This document shows, piece after piece, positions 22,590 to 33,293 of a DNA stretch of 64,000 bases. Under the pieces are notes generated by a model. It did no database searches. It saw only the letters and a list, made by a program, of their open reading frames with translations, and had not been told where the DNA came from. How positions within the stretch are numbered: position 1 is the stretch's first letter; each line of letters opens with the position of its first letter. Source of the DNA: Prorocentrum cordatum (Eukaryota; Sar; Dinophyceae; Prorocentrales; Prorocentraceae); the NCBI GenBank assembly GCA_963575745.1, contig CAUYUJ010020273.1, forward strand, positions 83,104-147,103, given 5' to 3'. The position numbers were made by a program, and so were the translations under genes.

Positions 22590-22712
22590 CCTTCCCCTGA
22601 ACCGGCTTGTCATCCCGAGTCGTCTTGTTGACGGTCTCTCGGCCCGGCCGGGGGCCCCCCAGCGGCCGAAAATGGCTGACAAAAACCTGCCGCAAAATGT
22701 TGTCACGACGCG
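22590..22712 (+). repeat. Dispersed ~120-140 bp family B, copy 1
   Basis: CATCCCGAGTCGTCTTGTTG, GGCCCGGCCGGGGGCCCCCC and CCGAAAATGGCTGAC followed by CACGACGCG match, in order, 53,666-53,806 (+), 57,005-57,145 (+) and 61,786-61,928 (-). No ORF is shared between copies. Confidence 0.7.
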
Positions 22713-22737
22713 AGGGGGCCCGGAAGAAAATCATCAA

Positions 22738-22872
22738 CAGCACATGCACAAACTGTCGGAGGTTCGTGCGAATGTCTTGGATCTGCGCCGGAGGCGCAGA
22801 TCCAGGATTCCAGCGAACGCAGATCGACGAAGTTCCCGCGGAGCCCCGAAACATTATGCGTCTGCAATTGTT
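22738..22872. mobile_element. Fold-back element, family C copy 1
   Basis: Left arm: CAGCACATGCACAAACTGTC, GGAGGTTCGTGCGAATGTC and TTGGATCTGCGCC. The centre is a perfect 11-bp hairpin (GGATCTGCGCC, loop GGA, GGCGCAGATCC at 22,779-22,803). Right arm: CCAGCGAACGCAGATC to CATTATGCGTCTGC. Arms and order match 36,675-36,845 and 55,540-55,709. Confidence 0.65.
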
Positions 22873-22919
22873 TGTTCGAGGATCTGGGGCCCTCATCCCC
22901 ATCCTCGATCCTCGTCCTT

Positions 22920-23100
22920 CTTCTCCCCCATTCTCTCCTCCTCCTCCTCCTCCTCCTCCTCCTCCTCCTCCTGCTCCTGAAACTCCTCCAACTCCTCCTC
23001 CCCCACTTCCCCTCCTCCTCCCCCTCCTCCCCTCCCTTTACCCACTTCCTCGTCCTCATCCTCGCTCCGCCTCCTCCTTCTGCTCCTCCTACTTTCCCTT
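22920..23100. repeat. (CTC)n microsatellite
   Basis: CTC triplets with interruptions; no coding value. Confidence 0.9.
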
Positions 23101-23556
23101 CTACCATTCCCTCGCCCACTGCCCGTGTGCCTGGATTATCGTCGCTCTTGGCTGACTTCGGGCTCGTGCTCGGAGAACTCGCGGCCGCCGGTGGGCAGAG
23201 AAGGCGGCAGCAACGATGGCGACAGGGGCGGCGGCGACAGCGGCGACGACGGATGCGACGAGAGGGAGCAGAACAGACAAGAGGGAGGAGGCAACAAGGA
23301 GCAGGAAATAAAGAGGGGAACGGAGGGATGAGGGAGACGTCGCCTCGAGCCACGCGGACCAGCAAGCCGCTCTCGGTCGAGACTCTCTCGTAATTCAGGC
23401 AAGTTGGTGGAGGCCCAGACACGGCGACAAGGGTGTCCCGTTCGATATGTCTCAATATGTATTCCAAAAGTCCCTGGTCAGAGAGGCCCCCGAACTCAGG
23501 AAAGGCGCTCTCGCTCGAGAGTACCTCGCACTTCAGTCAGTGCCCGACAAGGAAGA
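23101..23556. other. Unassigned sequence
   Basis: No feature recognised apart from purine-rich text at 23,190-23,330. Confidence 0.4.
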
Positions 23557-23760
23557 TATTCCCCCCGAAAGGGGGTGCGCTCGAAGACGAAGTTGGCAAG
23601 TATCGAGGAATGGGGTATACAGAATGCAAGACACGCGTGCCAGTAAAAACGAAAAGTCCTAACATGATTGTGGTGTTGTTGCTGTTGTGTGTGTTGTTGT
23701 TGATGTTGTTGGTGTTGTTGTTAGTGGTGGTGGTGTTGTTGGTGTTGTTGTTGTCCCGAT
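23557..23760. repeat. ~80-bp element D copy 1 followed by (GTT)n
   Basis: ATTCCCCCCGAAAGGGGGTG, GCTCGAAGACGAAGTTGGC and AAGTATCGAGGAATGGGGTA (23,557-23,640) precede a GTT/GTG tract at 23,665-23,755. The same pair of parts recurs at 23,908-24,165. Confidence 0.7.
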
Positions 23761-23907
23761 CTGCCCGCCTGGGCCTGCCACGTGTGTTCTGCTACTAGCC
23801 CCCCTCCTGCTAGCCTCTATCGTGCTCTATCCTCCTCCCTCCCCCCTGTCCCTTCCTTCCATCCGTCCTCTCTTCCCCTGCCTCAGGAGCTGCACGAAAT
23901 ACACGAT

Positions 23908-24165
23908 GCAGGAAAGAAGGATAACCCCCCGAAGGGGTACGGTCGAAGACGAAAAGGGCGGGTATCGAGGGTTTGGGATATACGTGTTGACTGGCACGCG
24001 AACAGATAAGAGACACCAGCATTAAAACGATGTGTGTTGTTGTTGCTGTTGTTATTGTTGTTGTTGGTGATGGTTTTGATGGTGTTGTTGTCGGTGGTGG
24101 TGCTGCTGCTGTTATTCGTGTTGTTGGTGTTGTTGTTGGTGGTGGTGTTGTTGGTGTTGAACTCT
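23908..24165. repeat. ~80-bp element D copy 2 followed by (GTT)n
   Basis: AACCCCCCGAAGGGGTACGG, TCGAAGACGAAAAGGGCGGG and TATCGAGGGTTTGGGATATA (23,908-23,985) again precede a GTT/GGT tract (24,027-24,165). The conserved pairing suggests the whole unit was duplicated, or that the element ends in a GTT tail. Confidence 0.7.
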
Positions 24166-24924
24166 CACATCTGTCGAATAATTATTGTTGATCCACCCCT
24201 CTGGTGATCATTATACTTTTTTATCCATTGACGTGCTTCCCCCGGGGCCCGCACTCTGTTCTTTTGATCCAGGAAAATCACCAGGCTCAAACTGTGCCCC
24301 TGGCCGCCAGTGTACAACAACAACAAAAACAACGGCTCCCGCCGGATACTTCCTCACAATTTAATCCCAAATCGCGCTCTCGCGCAGGATATCCTCACAA
24401 TGCATGCAGGAATCGCGCTCTCGCGTGGGACCTCCTCGCAACGCGAGTGCGGGGGCCGAACGACCATTCATTCTCCCCTCAGGGAAACTTGAAGCGCCAA
24501 TCCAAAAGCCTGACCTTGAGTGTCGGCAGTGGCAGCTGCAAGATGCGAGGTAGCAGATGCACACAAGAGGACCGGTGACACGTACTGAAGGGTACAGTGA
24601 TGGAACCCCGAAGACGCCGTCGCGGTCGTCCTTCTACTCCTGCTATAGCCGAAAATCGGATGCATAACGCTACGACTTACAAAGACTGGGGCCGATATCC
24701 CAGAAGCTTCTTGAGACACGCCGAGGCCAAGGTTTTTGCTAACGCTGGAGGGGCGAACGTTCTCAAGAGACTGAGCAGCTTTCCGGCAAGCAGGTTAAGA
24801 AACGCTGGCCCAGCCTTTCGGGAGGAGGTCTGTTCATAATATGCTCGGCCGTACTTCGCTTCAAGCGCGGCGCTGTCCGTGACCGAGCCCGCGGCACGGC
24901 AGCAGAGGCTCGACGACGTCGCAA
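24166..24924. other. Unassigned sequence
   Basis: Only a short direct repeat is seen: AATCGCGCTCTCGCG at 24,371 and 24,411. The 80-codon plus-strand frame at 24,597-24,839 has ordinary composition but no recognisable domain. Confidence 0.4.
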
Positions 24925-25145
24925 AAATATCGAAAGGACAGTCAGGAGTTGAAGGGAGGCCGAGAGGAGGTGATTTTCTTCAAGTGTTTGAATATTTGTC
25001 GTCGTCGTTTCCGCCGCCGCCGACGTCGTCGTCTTCATCCTTGTCGTCGTCGTCATTCTTCAGGGTCGACGACACCGGCCGCAAGGCCTTCGTTATATCG
25101 AGGACACCCAGGAGCTGAAGGGAGGCCGAGAGGAGGGAGACGAGA
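24925..25145. repeat. Two-copy direct repeat around GTC microsatellite
   Basis: CAGGAGTTGAAGGGAGGCCG at 24,943 and CAGGAGCTGAAGGGAGGCCG at 25,109 are 166 bp apart, each preceded by a TATCGA...GGACA phrase. Between them lie GTC/CGT triplet runs (24,995-25,055). Confidence 0.75.
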
Positions 25146-25319
25146 GAGAGGAAGACGATAAGTGCCCCCAAAGTCTCGAAGAGCCTCAAGCCCGCATCTG
25201 CTTCCTCAGTATCAGTCTCCTGCCCTGGCAGTGCTCCCGGCCGCCTCTGTGGGCTGAGCGCCTCGCTAGACCTCGTGACGTTCACCTCGGCGAGCGGATT
25301 ACGCGCCAGAGCGGGCCGG

Positions 25320-25390
25320 CCGCATGCCGTCGACGTCGTCGACGTCGCAGTCTGTCGTCGTCGATGTCGTCGTCGTCGTCGTCGTCCCCT
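25320..25390. repeat. (GTC)n microsatellite
   Basis: GTCGTC-type triplets, including GACGTCGTCGACGTC. Confidence 0.85.
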
Positions 25391-25494
25391 TTCCGCAGTA
25401 GGCGTCCGCGTTACGATTGCCTACGGTGGGTCCGTGTCGTGACAACTTGCGCGTGGGCTTCTGACACGGCCCTTGAAGATCGCGGCTTCCGGAT

Positions 25495-25612
25495 AGCGCA
25501 GACGATTCAACATCTGCCGACTGCAAGCCGCTGGCGGCGTTTGCCCGTGAACGTCCGCGCTGGGGTCGCCGCCAGCATCGACACGACGCGAACCAGGCGT
25601 ACTGGTTGCTGG
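25495..25612. repeat. Dispersed ~115-bp repeat, copy 2
   Basis: GATTCAACATCTGCCG, GCCGCTGGCGGCGTTTGCCC and CCGCGCTGGGGTCGCCGCC line up with 9,040-9,160 in the same order and orientation. Confidence 0.75.
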
Positions 25613-27190
25613 AAGGTCACTTTGCATACACCACGCGAAATGGTTAAGAAATCATGGGTTAAGAAATTAATGGTCTCAGAACTTGAATAAAAACCCAAAA
25701 ATTCGATCAACATCTTAGGATTTACATTGAAACGTTAAGAAGAATCGAGACTCTGGCCGAAAACTTAAGTTTTCTTAAGCATCGCCTAAGGTGTACTCTG
25801 TCATCCGACTGGGAGAAGTGGAAGATCAGTCTCATCGGTCCGCCGTCTGCTCGCGTGACCCTCTCAGAGCGCTGGCGCCCGCCCCGCAAACCCAGACCAA
25901 GCCCTGGCACCCCGACAGAGGAGGTTGACTTCATGGGAAAGTTTGGGAGCATTCCAGCATACAGAAGGGCTCCTGAAACAAGAACAAGGAACGCTAAAGA
26001 AGGACCGAAGCCCCTTCTTGGCGCCAGCAGCGCCTCGGATGGCTAGAGGAGCAACCCTGGAATGATCTCAGGAACAGCGACACCCTTCTGAACACGAAGC
26101 GGTCCGCATTTCAGCTTTTTGACAGCATCTCTACGTTCACTGACAGGGACTTCAACCAAGAATGGGGGTGATAAGGATGAGCTGCAATTGGTGAATGTAG
26201 TTTGTTTCCCAAGACGTGTTTCGGCACCCCCTTACTGGCTTTGGCAAGGCGGAAAATTTGACTCAGCATTTGCAACAGCGGCAGTCTCACATCCCACCAA
26301 CCCTTTCAGCGTAGGCGGTTTAGCGGGGCCTCGATTCCAACCCCCATTATTCCCCTTTGGAGAGGGGCCGTTACTGTTCCTCATTAGTGCTAGAACCGCG
26401 CGCACGCTTCGCGCGCGCTTCGAGTCTAGTCGAAAGAATTGCCTTATGCTCATTGTATGCCTACGCTTCATCTCGTAGTCACAATCGTTCCTCGTTGCTC
26501 TCCCCTCCTCCTTCTCATCATCCTTCTCTTCTCATCACTCTTCCTCGTTCGAAAGAATGTCTGTAAAATGCACGTCATTCTGATCCCTGGCGCGCGAGGG
26601 AATGAGGCCAACAACGGTCTCCAGCGAATCCGGCGAATCCGCCAGAAGACTCCCAAACTTGCACTATCGCCCGGGACATCCTCACAAAATCCGCCACCCT
26701 GGGGGCAGATCTGATGCCCCCAGGAGCGGGCCAGGCCCCAGGGCACCGCCATTTGTGGCTGTGGTTGTGGCCATTTCAAACTTATGTATAGGCGACGCTA
26801 CGCCGGATATAACGCACCTTAACATCCACCTGTAACCCCCCGATTCCCTTAGCAACCCCCGCGGTCATCCAACGACCGGCCCCTGACTGAGGCCAATGCC
26901 GCCCCCCCCATCTGGCACTGACACTGGCAGTGGCTCCGCTTGCGTGGCTCCATGGAGGCGCAGCGGAGGGGGCGCCGAGGCGCTGGAAACTCACAGTACG
27001 AGGCGAACAGAATGACAAGGAAAACAAGGCATAGAGGGGAGGAGGACGAGGAGGAGAGGAAAAGGGAGGGGGAGGGGCGGGGGGGGATCATCCCTGCAGA
27101 ACAAGAAAAATCGGAGTCCACTCTGCGGCCATGTCTGTATCCTGCTCGGGCGCCCCGCGATCACGCTGCACTGCTCTTTGAAGGGGACGA
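25613..27190. other. Unassigned sequence
   Basis: No open frame with a recognisable domain. CAGCGTAGGCGGTTTAGCGG at 26,308 resembles CGGCGTAGGTGGTTTAGCGG near 31,339, a short dispersed motif of unknown meaning. Confidence 0.4.
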
Positions 27191-27260
27191 GGAGGGGAGT
27201 GATGTATAAATACATATATATATATATATATATACGTATATACATATATATGTGTGTTGT
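27191..27260. repeat. AT-rich (TA)n stretch
   Basis: TATATA runs in otherwise GC-rich DNA. Similar islands lie at 30,925-30,990, 39,787-39,830 and 58,540-58,570. Confidence 0.8.
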
Positions 27261-27454
27261 TTGTTGATTTTGTCTGTTCTCGTTTAGTTCCTGGGGGGAC
27301 GAGGAGGGGAGCGTCGAATGGCCCCACGCGCTCAGGCCCGCCCTCTCGGTTCCTACACCCTGCAGGGCGCACGCTGCGGCAAAAAGGCAGGACCGTGCGC
27401 GGGCGCCCCGTGATCCTCTGGAGCAGCTGCTCGACGGGGAGGGTGAAAAAGGGG

Positions 27455-27785
27455 CTTCTCCTCCTCCTCCTCCTCCTCCTCCTCCTCCTCTTCCTCCTCT
27501 TCCTCCTCTCCCTCCCTCCTCCTCCTCCTCCTCCTCCTCCTCCTCCTCCTCCTCCTCCTCCTACCTCGCTCCTCCTCCTCCTACCTGCTCCTCCTCCTCC
27601 TCCTCCTCCTCCCCTCCTCCCTCCACCCTCCTCCCTCCTCCTCCTCCTCCTCCTGCCCACCTCTCCCCTCCTCCTCCGCCTCCTCCTCCTCCTCCTCCTC
27701 CATCCGCCTCCCCTCCTCCTCCTCCTCCTCCTCCTCCTCCTCCTCCTCCTCCTCCTCCTCCTCCTCCTCCGTGTCCTCCTCCTGA
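27455..27785. repeat. (CTC)n microsatellite
   Basis: CTC triplet tract with TTC, CCC and ACC variants. Confidence 0.95.
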
Positions 27786-27994
27786 CGCTGCGGTCGCAAA
27801 GGCGTTTGTTCCGCCGAAGCCCGCGCCGCGCGCCCGCGCGACCCTAATTTCCCTGCTACTGTTCCCCTTGCACCCCCCACCCACCCATCCTGCCTCCCCG
27901 AGGTCCTCGAGGTTGGTTGAGGTGGAGGAGCTCGCCCCTCAAGAGACACCGACGAGGGAGTCGACGAACTCGTGGACGTCGAAAGGAGGCCCAC

Positions 27995-28815
27995 CCCCTC
28001 GCCTCGCAGGGGGCCCCGCAGGGCTGAGGCCCACCCCCTCGCCTCGCAGGGGCTGCGTGTGGCCTACCCCCTCGCCACGCAGGGGTCGTCCTCCTCGGAA
28101 TCGGTCTGGTCCTCGTCGTCTGAATCCGTGGTCGCGCCAGCGTGCGCCGACCACTCGGCGGCCTCTGTGCGGACGCACTCTACGAGGTCCTTGCACATGA
28201 AGATGGCCCTGTTGAAGTCGTCGCCGTGGGTCTCGCTAGAAGCTGCGATGAACAATTCGAGGCCGTCCTTCTCTTGCACTGCCGTGAGTAGCGCGCGCAC
28301 GCCAGTCTCCACCTGGATGCAGCGGATGTTCCTGCTTTCCTCGCCGAGGATGCGGGACTGCCATGGGAAGTGCTCGTCAAAGTTCTCGGTGTCGATGAAG
28401 ATGCTGTGTGTCATTCTGGCTTTCTGCTTGCTGATGTGGCCTAACCCCTCGCCGCGCAGGGGTTCGCGGTGGCCTACCCCCTCGCCGCGCAGGGGTCCGA
28501 AGGAATCGTCGTAGTCGATGCTGTCGCCGTTCTCCGCCTCGGAGCTCTTCGTCTCGCGGCGCTCGTGGCTGCCCCCTCGCCACGCTGGGGTGCGCAATGG
28601 CCTAACCCCTCGCCGCGCTGGGATCCGGAGGAGTCGTCGTCGGCGAAGCTGGCGCCGTCCTCCGCCGCAGAGCTCGTCACGTGGAGCTCGTGGCCTACCC
28701 CCTCGCCACGCACGGGTTCCAGGGCGTCGTCGCCGTCGAAGCCGTCGCGCTCCTCCGACTCGGAGCCCTTCGTCTCGTGGAGCTCGTGGCCTACCCCTCG
28801 CCACGCAGGGGACCG
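27995..28815. repeat. ~20-bp interspersed element, nine copies
   Basis: CCCCCTCGCC(A/G)CGCAGGGG, usually preceded by GGCCTA, occurs near 27,998, 28,030, 28,064, 28,443, 28,474, 28,573, 28,603, 28,696 and 28,791. Its ends CCCCT/AGGGG can pair as a small hairpin. On the minus strand it reads PLRGEGVGH or ARRGVRP depending on frame. Copies are irregularly spaced inside an ORF, so this is an interspersed element rather than a tandem array. Confidence 0.85.
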
Positions 28816-29587
28816 GAAGAAACGAAGACGCCCTCGGAAGCAGTGCCCGTGGCAGCTGAGCCGCTCGGAGCACCATGAAGAAAAGGGTGTTCGGCCGATC
28901 GCGCTCTCCGCATTTGGTCCTCCACCTCCTCCTTGCTGGGCGGGGGCGAAGGCTCGGCCGCCAGCTGGCGTAGGAGCGAAGGGAGCTATTGCCGACGTAG
29001 CCGTGCTCGTCGGTGCTATCTGGATTCAAGGACTGCTTCTCGTTGGCAGAAGTGACGGACACGCCGATGCTGTCGGGGGTCGCCGCTCCCGCGGGGTGCG
29101 TACGGCTGCTCCTCTGGGTTTCTGGTGTCATGCAGCCACCACGCTTCTTGCCGTTCCCACGGCGCTGGTTTTCCTGCGGCCTCGCGTTCAAGACGTGGAT
29201 GGCCTGGTCGAAGTTGTGCTCGGCATTGTTGCTGGCGGCCCGTCCAGCTCCGCTGATGTTCGGTTTCGACCCGAACGCTGCAGCCTCGACCTTCTGCTTG
29301 ATGACGGGCTCGATGTAGGGCATCCTCGCATTGACCTCGCCTTGCAGAGGGTCGGCCGCACCGACGAGGCTCCGCAGCCAGTCGTCCGTACTTTGCCAGT
29401 TGTCCAGCTGTAGGTTGTGCCACCATTCTTCCCACCATGATAAGCGACGCTGAAGAGAGGCGATGAACGAAGCCTGCTCCTGCACCTTAGCTGTTGTGAT
29501 TGCTCTCGCCTGGGGCCTGTTTGCCCTTTCGCGCCGCTCGGACTGCTCTTGACCATGAGATGCTGGTTTCCTCGACGGGCTTCGCAT
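28064..29587 (-). CDS. Hypothetical 507-residue protein, possible retrocopy
   Basis: Uninterrupted frame from ATG at 29,587 to TAG at 28,064-28,066. I recognise no family. The N-terminal third is globular and Trp-rich (SWWEEWWHNLQLDNW near residue 50, then WLRSLVGAADPLQGEV). The middle (about 230-385) is Arg/Gly-rich and partly made of the interspersed ~20-bp element. The C-terminal part (MTHSIFIDTENF, GVRALLTAVQEKDGLELF, NRAIFMCKDLVECV) looks well folded and ends in an acidic run. Two DinoSL-like sequences lie 64-118 bases upstream on the same strand, which suggests the region came from a trans-spliced mRNA. An ATG nearer the leader (29,646) opens a different, 53-codon frame, so the true start is uncertain. 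It may also be only a chance-open repeat-rich frame. Confidence 0.4.
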   Translation of the reverse strand: MRSPSRKPASHGQEQSERRERANRPQARAITTAKVQEQASFIASLQRRLSWWEEWWHNLQLDNWQSTDDWLRSLVGAADPLQGEVNARMPYIEPVIKQKVEAAAFGSKPNISGAGRAASNNAEHNFDQAIHVLNARPQENQRRGNGKKRGGCMTPETQRSSRTHPAGAATPDSIGVSVTSANEKQSLNPDSTDEHGYVGNSSLRSYASWRPSLRPRPARRRWRTKCGERDRPNTLFFMVLRAAQLPRALLPRASSFLPVPCVARGRPRAPRDEGLRVGGARRLRRRRRPGTRAWRGGRPRAPRDELCGGGRRQLRRRRLLRIPARRGVRPLRTPAWRGGSHERRETKSSEAENGDSIDYDDSFGPLRGEGVGHREPLRGEGLGHISKQKARMTHSIFIDTENFDEHFPWQSRILGEESRNIRCIQVETGVRALLTAVQEKDGLELFIAASSETHGDDFNRAIFMCKDLVECVRTEAAEWSAHAGATTDSDDEDQTDSEEDDPCVARG

Positions 29588-29705
29588 ACCATTGCGTAGG
29601 CGCGCCTTGCCCGAACCTCGCCATTCCTGCCACGTGCCATGCCATGCCTGGCTGAGCCAAGGTGGTCGGATCGCGCGACGCGGCTTGAGCCAACATGGCT
29701 ACGGA
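29588..29705 (-). other. Two DinoSL relicts in tandem
   Basis: On the minus strand, 29,705-29,684 matches the 22-nt dinoflagellate spliced leader at 21 of 22 positions: TCCGTAGCCATG then TTGGCTCAAG, with G for T at position 12. At 29,670-29,651 a decayed second copy reads TCCGACCACC TTGGCTCAGC. The leader is not followed by a GT donor, so this is not an SL RNA gene. Tandem leader relicts are known in dinoflagellates where mature mRNAs were reverse transcribed into the genome. The rest of the interval is 5' leader of the downstream ORF. Confidence 0.8.
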
Positions 29706-29707
29706 AG

Positions 29708-29756
29708 TCCTCCTCCTCCTCCTCCTCCTCCTCCTCCTCCTCCTCCTCCTCCTGGC
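29708..29756. repeat. (CTC)n microsatellite
   Basis: About 16 CTC triplets immediately upstream (minus-strand sense) of the DinoSL relict. Confidence 0.95.
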
Positions 29757-30002
29757 GCGCGCCGCGCACCTCGCGGACGTCGTTGGCATCCGCACCAATT
29801 CCCCGTGGCTGTCGACGGCGGCCCCCGCCCATGCTGAGACTCGGGTGCTGCTCATGTGCGGGGAGGGGCGGGTGGGAGGGAGAGGCGCTCTGTGTTTTGC
29901 CCGCTTGTGTGAAACAATGGGATCCTTGTCGTGCTCTTGTCGTGCGCCCTCGGCCTGCACTGGGCATGACACCACAAACGATCACGAGACCACCTAGGGG
30001 AA

Positions 30003-30385
30003 GCGAGGAGGGAGGAAGGACAAGGGACCGGGGAGCAGGAGGACAAGTGGAGGAAGAGGGACGAGGGAAGAGGGAAGAAGGGAGAGGGAGCAGGAGGGAG
30101 GATGGAAGGAGGCAGGAGCAGGGAGGGCAGAAGGAGGAGGAGAAAAAGGAGGTCGGACGAAAAGGAGGAGCAAACAGGAGAAGAAGGGGAGGAGGAGGAG
30201 GAGGAGGAGGAGGAGGAGGAGGAGGAGGAGGAGGAGGAGGGCGACAATGACAAGGAGGCTCCACAAACAGAAGGACGAGTACGAGGACGAGGAGGACGAG
30301 AGGAAACGGCACGAGGACGAGAGGGGAGAAAAGCAGGAGGACAAGGAGAGGGGAGGAGAATGAGGATAGGGAAGAAGACGCAGAC
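30003..30385. repeat. Purine-rich (GAG)n region
   Basis: GGAGGA and GAGGAG with AAG variants; a pure GAG run at 30,188-30,240. Confidence 0.9.
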
Positions 30386-31374
30386 GAGGACGGCGCGACA
30401 ACAACGATGAGGAGCAACAAGCAGAGAAGGAGCAACTGTGCAAAGGACAAAAGCTGGATGCGGCCTCTGGCACGAGAAAAACATGACGCGTGCACACACG
30501 AACGAACAACTAGCTTCGCAACATGGCGTCATCGAGGCCAATGCCTGAGCACGCCACCCCCCATTGCCAAGCAAGTCCTGATGTCAACTGGGCAGGCGCA
30601 CTTGAGATAACCACCTCTGGGTTATACCCATAATGGGGGAAGGCGCGTCAGGATCTGACCGCGGGAAGAGAAGGGAAAGACGGGACCCCCCCCCCTTTCG
30701 GGAGCGGCCAAGAGGGGGGTGTCCAAGAGGGGGGGGTGCAAATCATGACCGGCGGCATGTGCGAGGCCCAGCGGGGGGACCAGGGACGTAATGAAATAAG
30801 AAGAGGCGCCATGAAATATGGAGAAATATCATGGCCCACGCCATGATATCCACCCCCCCTAGTCATCACCCTCCTCTTTGCCGCCCCCGACCCAAAAGGA
30901 CGGGTGGGGAGGAGAAGATGAATTATACATCTATACGTGTATACATATGTGTATATATATATATACACATCTGTATATGTATGCATATATGAAGCTCCTT
31001 TCTGTCGCTGTCAATGCGCAGTTGCCTGCGCCGCCCCCTTCCCCCCCGTGCAAGGACGAGGCTCGGCCGGGGCCGCATGTGCGCGCTGCTTTCCGGGCAA
31101 CTCCGGAACCGAGCAGTGGGTCTGCCCACCGTATTCGAGGGCAGCGATCAGAGGACCGAGGTTTGGCTTGCCATCGCCAGGATCGGCTGCCCATCGTGCC
31201 AGCAAGCACGCGGGCCGAAAGGAGCAAAGGTGTGGAAGCCAGATGGAAGTGAACGAACTGAGCACTCGGAGAGGCAGAATGAGGCTCCCTCGGCGAACTC
31301 TCTGGCCTCTCAGGGGCTCTCCAAATCCCAGCCCTCTCGGCGTAGGTGGTTTAGCGGGTCACCTGCCCGCGATG
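30386..31374. other. Unassigned sequence with AT-rich island
   Basis: G-runs and C-runs at 30,685-30,760. An AT-rich palindromic island (GTATACATATGTGTATAT) lies at about 30,938-30,985. No coding domain recognised. Confidence 0.4.
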
Positions 31375-31930
31375 ACCTCCAAGATGGGTAAAGGTAGCCT
31401 AAGATGCATCAGGATGGCTCCCAACATGCTCGAAGTGGCCCCAAGAACGCTCCAAGACGGCTCCAAGATGCATCCGAGACTGCCCAGGAGGCCGCCAAGA
31501 GGCCACAATCCTTCAAAAGCCTGTGAAAATCAATGTTTTGGGCTTTCTCGCCTTTTCGCTGCGGATGGCCTTCCGAGGCCTCAAGGCAGTTCTAGGAGGG
31601 CCCATGAGGAACCCAAGAGAGGCCCAAGAGTCCCAAGACGGCCAACCTACATTCTCCCCCTACGCCGATGCCGCGGCGCGCGTCAAACTGAAAGGCATGG
31701 CCTCCATGAGCGGACCACGAGCCAAGAGGGGGCGGAGTGTCCAAAACAGCCCCAGATGGCCCCAGGATGGCTCCAGGTGGCTTCCAAGTTGGCACAAGAT
31801 AGGCAAGCATGAATCAGTACTGCTTCCAACATGCTTCCAAGAGGATCCACGAGCGCCAGATGACGGCCCGATGAAGCCACGGAGCCTCCCCAGGATGCCC
31901 CCGAGACGCCGACATCTTTCCAAACTTGAC
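31375..31930. repeat. Degenerate CCAAGATGGC-type minisatellite
   Basis: GCTCCAAGATGG, GGCCCCAAGA and CCAAGAGG phrases recur every 10-13 bases. An embedded segment (GGGCTTTCTCGCCTTTTCGC, 31,538) is shared with the tract at 10,036-10,745. Confidence 0.65.
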
Positions 31931-32299
31931 ATATGTTTCAATTATTGGCCTTCAGGCCTTTTCGTCAGAGTGAGGGGGTCGACATGTCATTCATTATCCC
32001 TGGGCGCGGGGCTGCAGTGGGGTTCAGCGGTGAGAACTGTTCTTGCGTTGCTGTCGTTGTTGCGTCGCTGTTGCTGTGGCTGTTGTGTTGAACGCTCATT
32101 TGGAAAATGAATTATGTTGATCCCCTGCACGGTGCAAATTGCGTTTTTCGATGGAAGTTCTCCTCCAAGGGCTCGCACACTGTCGTTGTTTATCATGCCA
32201 CTCCCTATCCGCCTTCCCGTGGCCCCTGCCTCTCCTGCTCGGGTTGCCCGTGGCCTCTCCTGCCCCTGCTATGGCCTCGCCGGCGCCAGCATATCTCAT
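31931..32299. other. Unassigned sequence
   Basis: No feature recognised. Confidence 0.4.
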
Positions 32300-32527
32300 C
32301 CTCTGCATCCTTCTCCTCCTCCTTCTCCTCCTCATACTCCTCGTCCTCCTCCTCCTCCTCCTCCTCATCCCCATCCTCCTCCTCCTCCGCCTCCTCTTCC
32401 TATTCACAATCCTCCTCCTCCTGCTCTTCCTCCTCCTCCTCCTTTTGCCCTCCCCCTCCACCCTCATCCCTCATCCCTCGTCAGTCATCTCTCATGCCTC
32501 CTCCCTCTCCGTCGTCGTCGTCGCCCG

Positions 32528-32581
<54 letters not shown>

Positions 32582-33077
32582 ACTCATCAGCAGCAGCAGC
32601 ATCATCATAAGCATCATCAGGATCATCATCAGCAGCAGCATCATAACCATCATCATCACCACCATCATCATCAGAATTCAGTATCGTCATCATCATAATA
32701 AACATCATCATCAGCATCATCATCATCAACCAAATGACCATGATCATCATCAGCACCATCAAAATCAACAGCATCGCCATCACCATCATCACCAGCATCC
32801 TTACCGTCAGTACCATCATCATCAGCATGATCATTCACCATCAGCAGCAACACCAGCATCAGCATCACCATCTTCATCGTCATCACGACCACCATCACCA
32901 TCATCACCATCGTCACTACCATGATCAGCAGCATAATCATCAGCACCGTCATCATCATCATCATCATCACCACCATCGTCATCAGCATCACCAAAACCAT
33001 CATCATCACCGGTAGTGTTCCGTCGTCTTCATCAGCATCAACAGCATCGGCAGCAGCAGCATCACCATCACCATCAC

Positions 33078-33131
<54 letters not shown>

Positions 33132-33185
33132 TATCCCCATAATCATCATCATCATCATCATCATCAGCATCATCATCATCATCAG

Positions 33186-33235
<50 letters not shown>

Positions 33236-33293
33236 CCAGCAGCATCAGCATCATCATCATCACCACCATCAGCCTCTTCATGATCCTCGTCTC
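32300..33293. repeat. Compound (CTC)n-(ATC)n microsatellite
   Basis: CTC-rich to 32,520, then ATC triplets with CAG, ACC and CGT variants to 33,293, same polarity. Includes pure ATC runs at 32,530-32,582, 33,080-33,130 and 33,190-33,230. Confidence 0.95.
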
